A stretch of DNA of 64,000 nt from Pseudanabaena sp. FACHB-1998. GTDB taxonomy: Bacteria; Cyanobacteriota; Cyanobacteriia; Pseudanabaenales; Pseudanabaenaceae. The notes beneath the pieces were generated by a model. The model saw only the letters and a program-made list of their open reading frames with translations. It did not search any database and was not told the origin of the DNA. The DNA is taken from assembly GCF_014696355.1 (NCBI RefSeq), contig NZ_JACJQA010000009.1:1-64000 (forward strand). The letters are read 5' to 3'. Position numbers and translations under genes: made by a program. Positions 60,172 through 64,000 of this stretch are shown here, one piece after another (position 1 is the stretch's first letter; each line of letters opens with the position of its first letter).

Positions 60172-61275
60172 GTGCCACAGGCTAAGCATTTGTTGATTGG
60201 CTCAACCCGAGCAGGTAGTGGTAAATCAGCAACAATTTTGGGATTAACGTATCACTTGCAAGCCAAAGGTTACAAAGTTGGTTATGGGAAACCGATTGGC
60301 ACTTTTACGACCAAGGAATTACCCGAATCAGCCGAACGCAGTGAAGCTGATGTAGATTTTATTCGCCAGACTCTGAACTTACCACAGTCGCTGTTACGTC
60401 CCACTTTGCTCAATCTTGATCGTGCGGCTCTCCAGCGCCGTCTCTCAGGTGAAGATACTGCGGACTACAGCAATAAGCTTGATGAATATAAAACGATTAT
60501 CGCTGGTGATTTAGTTCTTTTAGAAGCTCCAGCTAACACAGCCGAAGGCGCAATCTTTGGGCTTTCCTTAGAACAAATGGCAGATAAACTAGATGCACCT
60601 ATTTTATTGGTCATGCGATTTGGCTCTCTATTGGTAGTCGATCACATCTTGATGGCAAAACAACGCTTTGGCGATCGCCTATTAGGAGTCGTAATTAATG
60701 ATATTCCCGAAGATCAGTACGAAACCTCATTAGAAATATTACATCCCTATCTCGAAGAACAAGGAATTCCCGTATTTGCGTTAATGCCTGAAAATCGCAC
60801 CTTAAGGAGTGTGAGCGTATCCGAACTGATCGAACAGCTTGGCGCAAATATCCTCTGCTGTCCTGAAAATATTGACCTCAGTAAAGTGATGGTTGAGGAA
60901 TTAAAAATTGGGGCAATGGATGTTAACTCTGCTCAAAGTTATTTCCGCAAGTCCTACAACAAAGCGGTAATTACAGGTAGTAGCCGTATTGATTTACAAT
61001 TTGCCGCGTTAGAGACTTCAACTAATTGCCTAATCCTGACGGGACGACCTTTTATTAGTGAAGATGTAGCCCATAAAGCGATGGAACTAGGTGTGCCAGT
61101 TCTTTCGGTTAACAAAGACACTTTAAGTACAGTTAGTATCATTGAAAGCTGTCTTGGACAAGTCCGTCTCCATGAAGGTATCAAGGTGACCAGTATTTGC
61201 GACATGATGTCTAAACATTTTAATTTTGATCGCTTCTTGAAGTTGATGAAAATTAAAGCTTTAACCACTGCTTAA
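60172..61275 (+). CDS. BioD-like P-loop / DRTGG-domain protein (phosphotransacetylase family)
   Basis: 367 residues from GTG 60172. N-terminal P-loop HLLIGSTRAGSGKSATILGL as in dethiobiotin synthetase-like ATPases, followed by YKVGYGKPIGTF. From about 205 comes a DRTGG domain (VSVSELIEQLGANILC, VITGSSRIDLQFAALET). This layout equals the regulatory N-terminal half of long-type phosphotransacetylases without the catalytic part; such proteins are often annotated as phosphotransacetylase family. Actual role unknown. Direct repeats sit in its leader. Confidence 0.85.
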   Translation: MPQAKHLLIGSTRAGSGKSATILGLTYHLQAKGYKVGYGKPIGTFTTKELPESAERSEADVDFIRQTLNLPQSLLRPTLLNLDRAALQRRLSGEDTADYSNKLDEYKTIIAGDLVLLEAPANTAEGAIFGLSLEQMADKLDAPILLVMRFGSLLVVDHILMAKQRFGDRLLGVVINDIPEDQYETSLEILHPYLEEQGIPVFALMPENRTLRSVSVSELIEQLGANILCCPENIDLSKVMVEELKIGAMDVNSAQSYFRKSYNKAVITGSSRIDLQFAALETSTNCLILTGRPFISEDVAHKAMELGVPVLSVNKDTLSTVSIIESCLGQVRLHEGIKVTSICDMMSKHFNFDRFLKLMKIKALTTA

Positions 61276-61280
61276 TCTTA

Positions 61281-61320
61281 AATATAAAAAAGCCTGCTCG
61301 TGAGCAGGCTTTTTTATATT
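61281..61320. terminator. Bidirectional terminator
   Basis: AATATAAAAAAGCCTGCTC-GT-GAGCAGGCTTTTTTATATT, between convergent genes ending at 61275 and 61314. Confidence 0.85.
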
Positions 61321-61544
61321 TCTTGGAGAGTTTTCCATCCAGGTTGCCATAGCGATCGCCTTTGTAGAGCTTTAGCATTAAGCCAAAATCTCACAGAATC
61401 ATCACAGGCAGCCTTAATTTCTGCAAAAACTAACTCCCCTTCATTTTTGCGATTGACGACTACAAAATGCCTCCATCCGAAGGTTTCTTGCATAGCTGTC
61501 CATTTTGAGCCAATTAAGTGGGGAAACTTTTGTTTTTTGGGCAT
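61314..61544 (-). CDS. TIGR02450 family Trp-rich protein
   Basis: 76 residues. KFPHLIGSKWTAMQETFGWRHFVVVN then AACDDSVRFWLNAKALQRRSLWQPGW fits the small tryptophan-rich family TIGR02450 (six Trp). Function unknown, but the family is common in cyanobacteria and marine bacteria. A plus-strand frame over it (61300-61668) is a shadow. Confidence 0.85.
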   Translation of the reverse strand: MPKKQKFPHLIGSKWTAMQETFGWRHFVVVNRKNEGELVFAEIKAACDDSVRFWLNAKALQRRSLWQPGWKTLQEI

Positions 61545-61596
61545 AAACTTTCACAAAAAAATTGCCCTAGGCAATTTTTTTGTCAATCTTGTAAAT

Positions 61597-61839
61597 CTAG
61601 TCAACATCGTCATCGTCGATATCGTCATCATCATCGTCGATGTAGCTAGCATCATCACCAAGCATTAATTCGCTTAATTCTTCAGCTTCATCATCAAACT
61701 TTAAGCTAGACTCAGTGCCTTCTCTAGCAATCAGGCGACCTGTAGATTCAAGCCAGTCCAAAATCGATACTTCTTGCTGGGTGGGAATGATCGCGGCTGG
61801 CTGATTGCGTCGTTGGACACGTAATGCGGGATTATTCAT
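61597..61839 (-). CDS. DUF3134 family protein
   Basis: 80 residues from ATG 61839, which gives the family start MNNPALRVQRRNQPAAIIPTQ; the 12 codons before it are not conserved. SILDWLESTGRLIARE is the signature. The end is a run of aspartates from residue about 64. Function unknown, cyanobacteria only as far as I know. Confidence 0.82.
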   Translation of the reverse strand: MNNPALRVQRRNQPAAIIPTQQEVSILDWLESTGRLIAREGTESSLKFDDEAEELSELMLGDDASYIDDDDDDIDDDDVD

Positions 61840-61904
61840 ATTCTTTAAAAAATACCTAAAGTAGTTACCAATCAAGAAGGGCGCTTAGCCCCCTTCTCGA
61901 TTTT

Positions 61905-62243
61905 CTAGAAACCTGCGGGTAAACCTAAGCCACCAGTCAGCTCTTCCATTTTTTGCTTCATTGTGCTAGTTGAAAGTTGATAGGCATCTTTGAGGGCAGC
62001 AAGTACTAAGTCTGACAAAACTTCTGCGCCTTCATTTAGGGCTTCAGGAGCAATTTCTACGCCCTGAGGTTCTTGGTTGCCACTTAAAGTTACTTTAACT
62101 AATCCACCGCCTGATTCACCAGTTAGACGTAGTTGGTCTAATTCTTCTTGTAACTTTTTAGCGCCTTCTTGAATTTGCTGCGCTTTTTGGAAGGCTTCTT
62201 TCATTTTGCCTAAACCAAAGCCAAATCCTTTTCCGTCTGACAT
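61905..62243 (-). CDS. YbaB/EbfC nucleoid-associated protein
   Basis: 112 residues. [29 protein letters not shown] is the basic N-terminal helix; [23 protein letters not shown] the beta part; [32 protein letters not shown] the C-terminal helices. It binds DNA as a dimer with tweezer-like arms. The AT-rich gap to the PIN gene suggests its own promoter. Confidence 0.93.
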   Translation of the reverse strand: MSDGKGFGFGLGKMKEAFQKAQQIQEGAKKLQEELDQLRLTGESGGGLVKVTLSGNQEPQGVEIAPEALNEGAEVLSDLVLAALKDAYQLSTSTMKQKMEELTGGLGLPAGF

Positions 62244-62317
62244 AGCAGTATCAGTTTTATCCTAAGTTTTCCTGTACATTATGTCACTAATCTGCACGAT
62301 TCGGTAAGTACGGTCAT

Positions 62318-62758
62318 CTAGATATCCGTCCACAGACGCGCATCTACAAATCTAGATATATGTTTGACATTTGTAGTTGCCACAATAACCTCGTAGCCTT
62401 GCTGCACTTGTAACAAGGCTTGAGCCGCTAAAATCACATCCCCATCTAATGATTTCGGATCAGCCGTTGCTTGTCCACTTTGTCTCACCTCTGCCCATAA
62501 CTTTGCGGCATAGATCATGACAGATGTAGTAATTGGTAAATAAATGATTTCATTTTTTAATCGGTCTAAACGTTGAAGCCCTTTCAATTTGTTAGCCCGT
62601 ATTAACTCCCGTCTTAGCTCATAATCGGCAATTTCAGGAATTGCTACCTTATAACCTCTTGGTTCTAGAGTACTGAGCCACTTTAAACAATCTTGATTAG
62701 TTTTAGGGTTAGTTACCTTACCTAAAACACCTGTATCTAGTAGGACAAGTAGCTTCAT
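62318..62758 (-). CDS. PIN-domain toxin-like ribonuclease
   Basis: 146 residues. PIN acidic residues are in place: Asp8 in VLLDTGVLG, Glu42/Glu47 in IPEIADYELRRE, Asp105 and Asp107 in SLDGDVILAAQA, and TTNVKHISRF as last block. VapC-type toxins cut RNA. Its ATG overlaps the last 4 bases of the upstream gene (62755-62758), the usual antitoxin-toxin coupling. See the next entry for the unusual partner. Confidence 0.88.
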   Translation of the reverse strand: MKLLVLLDTGVLGKVTNPKTNQDCLKWLSTLEPRGYKVAIPEIADYELRRELIRANKLKGLQRLDRLKNEIIYLPITTSVMIYAAKLWAEVRQSGQATADPKSLDGDVILAAQALLQVQQGYEVIVATTNVKHISRFVDARLWTDI

Positions 62759-63480
62759 GCAGGTATCGGTCGATGGGACAATGTTCCATTGTTAAGGGCA
62801 TTCCGAAGATAATTCCAAGTTTCCTCTTGCTCGTTTGGGTCTTCTATATCTTCTGCTAGCCATTCTTCCGCTAATTTCGCCAAGCCTTGGCTTTGATTAT
62901 TTCTTATTCTCAAGGGATCTTGATCATCTATCCTAGAGATGATGTTTGCAAAGTAGCTATCTAGCTCGGTAACAATATCAGGATTTTTGAGTAGCGGTAC
63001 AGCCAACCTCTGGATTTGTCGGACTACGGTAATTAGAAATTGAATTTGTAAGGATTGGCTTGGGCTTTGTACAGATTTTAGGCTCAATTGTTCTAGGACT
63101 AATGCATCCGTACCGATGAGCGCGTAAGTAAGATAGCGCAAAATATTTTTGCAGTCGCTGGATATATCGGTTAGAAATTCTAGAGTAATCGATTCTTGGT
63201 TAATAGCTTCCCTTGTCCCCGTGATCGTGGTTTCTTGAGTAGCCGCTAAGATAGCTTCTTGGACTATTTTTTTCGCAGTAACTGTAAGTATCTGGACGAA
63301 TTCTAAGATTTCTCTTAATCGCAATAAAGATCCATCAGTATTGAATGTGTCCATAAATGAATTGGTATTAACATTAATGGCTAATTCAGTAACTGATGCA
63401 ATAGTTGGTTCAGATGTGATCATTGCAATATTTTGCATGGCTTTGTCCCTCATCTGTTTGTACTTAGTGCGCTTAGCCAT
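62755..63480 (-). CDS. Phycobiliprotein-like globin fused to an antitoxin-like tail
   Basis: 241 residues from ATG 63480 (MAKRTKYKQ); an ATG at 63498 and the longest frame to 63636 are less likely because they run into the lyase gene. Residues about 55-180 align by eye with the C-phycocyanin beta-chain: VQILTVTAKKIVQEA (about 62-76), SSDCKNILRYLTYALIGTDA (about 107-126) and TELDSYFANIISRI near 171-184. Where the bilin-binding Cys (CLRD) should be, this protein has ISSD; it has Cys110 four residues later. The last 52 residues (RIRNNQSQGLAKLAEEWLAED to LSHRPIPA) look like the small antitoxins next to PIN genes in cyanobacteria. A TTG at 62911-62913 could start that tail alone. Confidence 0.6.
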   Translation of the reverse strand: MAKRTKYKQMRDKAMQNIAMITSEPTIASVTELAINVNTNSFMDTFNTDGSLLRLREILEFVQILTVTAKKIVQEAILAATQETTITGTREAINQESITLEFLTDISSDCKNILRYLTYALIGTDALVLEQLSLKSVQSPSQSLQIQFLITVVRQIQRLAVPLLKNPDIVTELDSYFANIISRIDDQDPLRIRNNQSQGLAKLAEEWLAEDIEDPNEQEETWNYLRNALNNGTLSHRPIPA

Positions 63481-63502
63481 GATGCTAACACAGCCCATGA
63501 TG

Positions 63503-64000
63503 CTATGTACTAGCTGTAAATTCTTGACTAAAATCTTTGATTTTTTTGAATTTGTAAAAGTCCATAATTGCGCCCCAGATGGCTGTGCCTGTTTCAGGAT
63601 CGACTCCCCGATCGCCACTCCAAAATTCATCAGCACTAACCTCGAAACCTAAAACAACTTGACGCGATTCATTTAAATATTGAAAACAACATTTCGCATC
63701 TTTAGGCATTTCGGCTTTGTAGCGACCATTGGCAAAGAAAACATCTAGTGAGCAACCAGCGAGAGGTTCGATGTCATTAATGGTGATTTGATTGAGGCGA
63801 TCGCGATCGCGTCCAGCCCCAGTCCATGCACTCGGATCTTTAAATCCCCAATATTTCACTTGAATTTTGTCCTCATTTTCTACAAATTGCAAAATACGCT
63901 GACGATAGGGGCGATCGAGAATCAAGGCATTAGCCTGTTCGGCAAAGATAGCAGGGCTGCCCAAAAGGTTAGACGAAATGGGACGTTGCCACCAAACTAA
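63503..64000 (-). CDS. CpcT/CpeT-type phycobiliprotein lyase (5' end outside window)
   Basis: 165 residues are visible, without the start. QRPISSNLLGSPAIFAEQAN, LDRPYRQRILQF, QVKYWGFKDPSAWTGAGRD, LAGCSLDVFF and GVDPETGTAIWGAIMDFYKF match the CpcT/CpeT lyase family, which attaches phycocyanobilin or phycoerythrobilin to beta-chain cysteines (Cys-153-type). It is 22 bases upstream of the phycobiliprotein-like fusion, on the same strand, so they are probably one transcript. Confidence 0.88.
   Translation of the reverse strand, partial: LVWWQRPISSNLLGSPAIFAEQANALILDRPYRQRILQFVENEDKIQVKYWGFKDPSAWTGAGRDRDRLNQITINDIEPLAGCSLDVFFANGRYKAEMPKDAKCCFQYLNESRQVVLGFEVSADEFWSGDRGVDPETGTAIWGAIMDFYKFKKIKDFSQEFTAST

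Noticed and set aside
61300-61668. 122-codon plus-strand frame
   Set aside because: Overlaps two well-supported minus-strand genes (TIGR02450 and DUF3134); the Val/Ile-rich end is the complement of an Asp-codon run.

Overview
The window looks like chromosomal DNA of a phycobilisome-containing cyanobacterium. The HIP1 octamer GCGATCGC is very frequent. Photosynthesis genes include psbX, ycf66, a CpcT/CpeT-type bilin lyase, cruP, crtE, an FtsH3-type protease and a photosystem I accumulation factor-like protein. Many small genes belong to cyanobacterial families (DUF2839, DUF3134, DUF3155, DUF3727, DUF1517, TIGR02450, TIGR04376). A Pseudanabaena-like filament is my guess for the genus, not something the sequence proves. 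No ribosomal operon, CRISPR array, prophage or complete transposase gene was seen.

Layout. 0-7 kb: argH, folD, crtE, a DUF212 membrane protein, ftsH and tRNA-Pro(GGG). 7-16 kb: two cyanobacterial conserved genes, DUF1517, gshB, DUF2839-ispD, a peroxiredoxin, an SDR and small membrane or secreted proteins. 16-28 kb: folE, a thioredoxin-fold thylakoid protein, a 2Fe-2S ferredoxin-like protein, an HD-domain protein, Nudix, a pair of M16 peptidases (one catalytic, one without the zinc motif), cysteine desulfurase, nrdR, DUF3155 and TPR. 28-35 kb: a surface-polysaccharide pair (TagA/WecG-type glycosyltransferase and polyprenyl-phosphate sugar transferase), a pentapeptide-repeat protein, a tandem ComFB protein and malQ. 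35-41 kb: a CNNM/CorC transporter, sulfate transport genes (sbpA, cysT, cysW, NIL protein; no cysA), tRNA-Cys(GCA) and a LysR regulator. 41-46 kb: psiE-like, psbX, ycf66 and an SpkB-type kinase with pentapeptide tail. 45-54 kb: glcE and glcF separated by a Uma2 gene, AlkB-like, an AT-rich patch with a methyltransferase-like membrane protein and a HEPN pair, then cruP convergent with argF. 54-64 kb: YqeG phosphatase, mltG, DUF3727, ruvX, KDPG aldolase, PrxQ, folP, a BioD/DRTGG protein, small conserved genes, ybaB, and finally a PIN toxin, an unusual phycobiliprotein-like/antitoxin fusion and a CpcT/CpeT lyase cut by the window edge.

Two things stand out. First, intergenic DNA is packed with long hairpins. 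Many are ordinary terminators whose arms run into the last codons of the flanking genes. Others belong to two dispersed families: TA-bounded MITE-like elements of about 95-115 bp with TATAGC-type ends, and palindromes bounded by ATACCAA. At 37.8-38.0 kb a MITE sits inside a member of the second family at a TA, a natural record of transposition. Second, at 62.3-64.0 kb a protein aligning by eye to the phycobiliprotein globin fold lacks the bilin-binding cysteine, ends in an antitoxin-like tail, overlaps a PIN-domain toxin gene by 4 bp, and follows a bilin lyase gene. This is the best candidate for an undescribed system.

Starts were moved from the longest open frame where a ribosome site, a family N-terminus or an overlapping repeat argued for it; each case is stated. 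Functional calls rest on motif recognition by eye; no database search was run.
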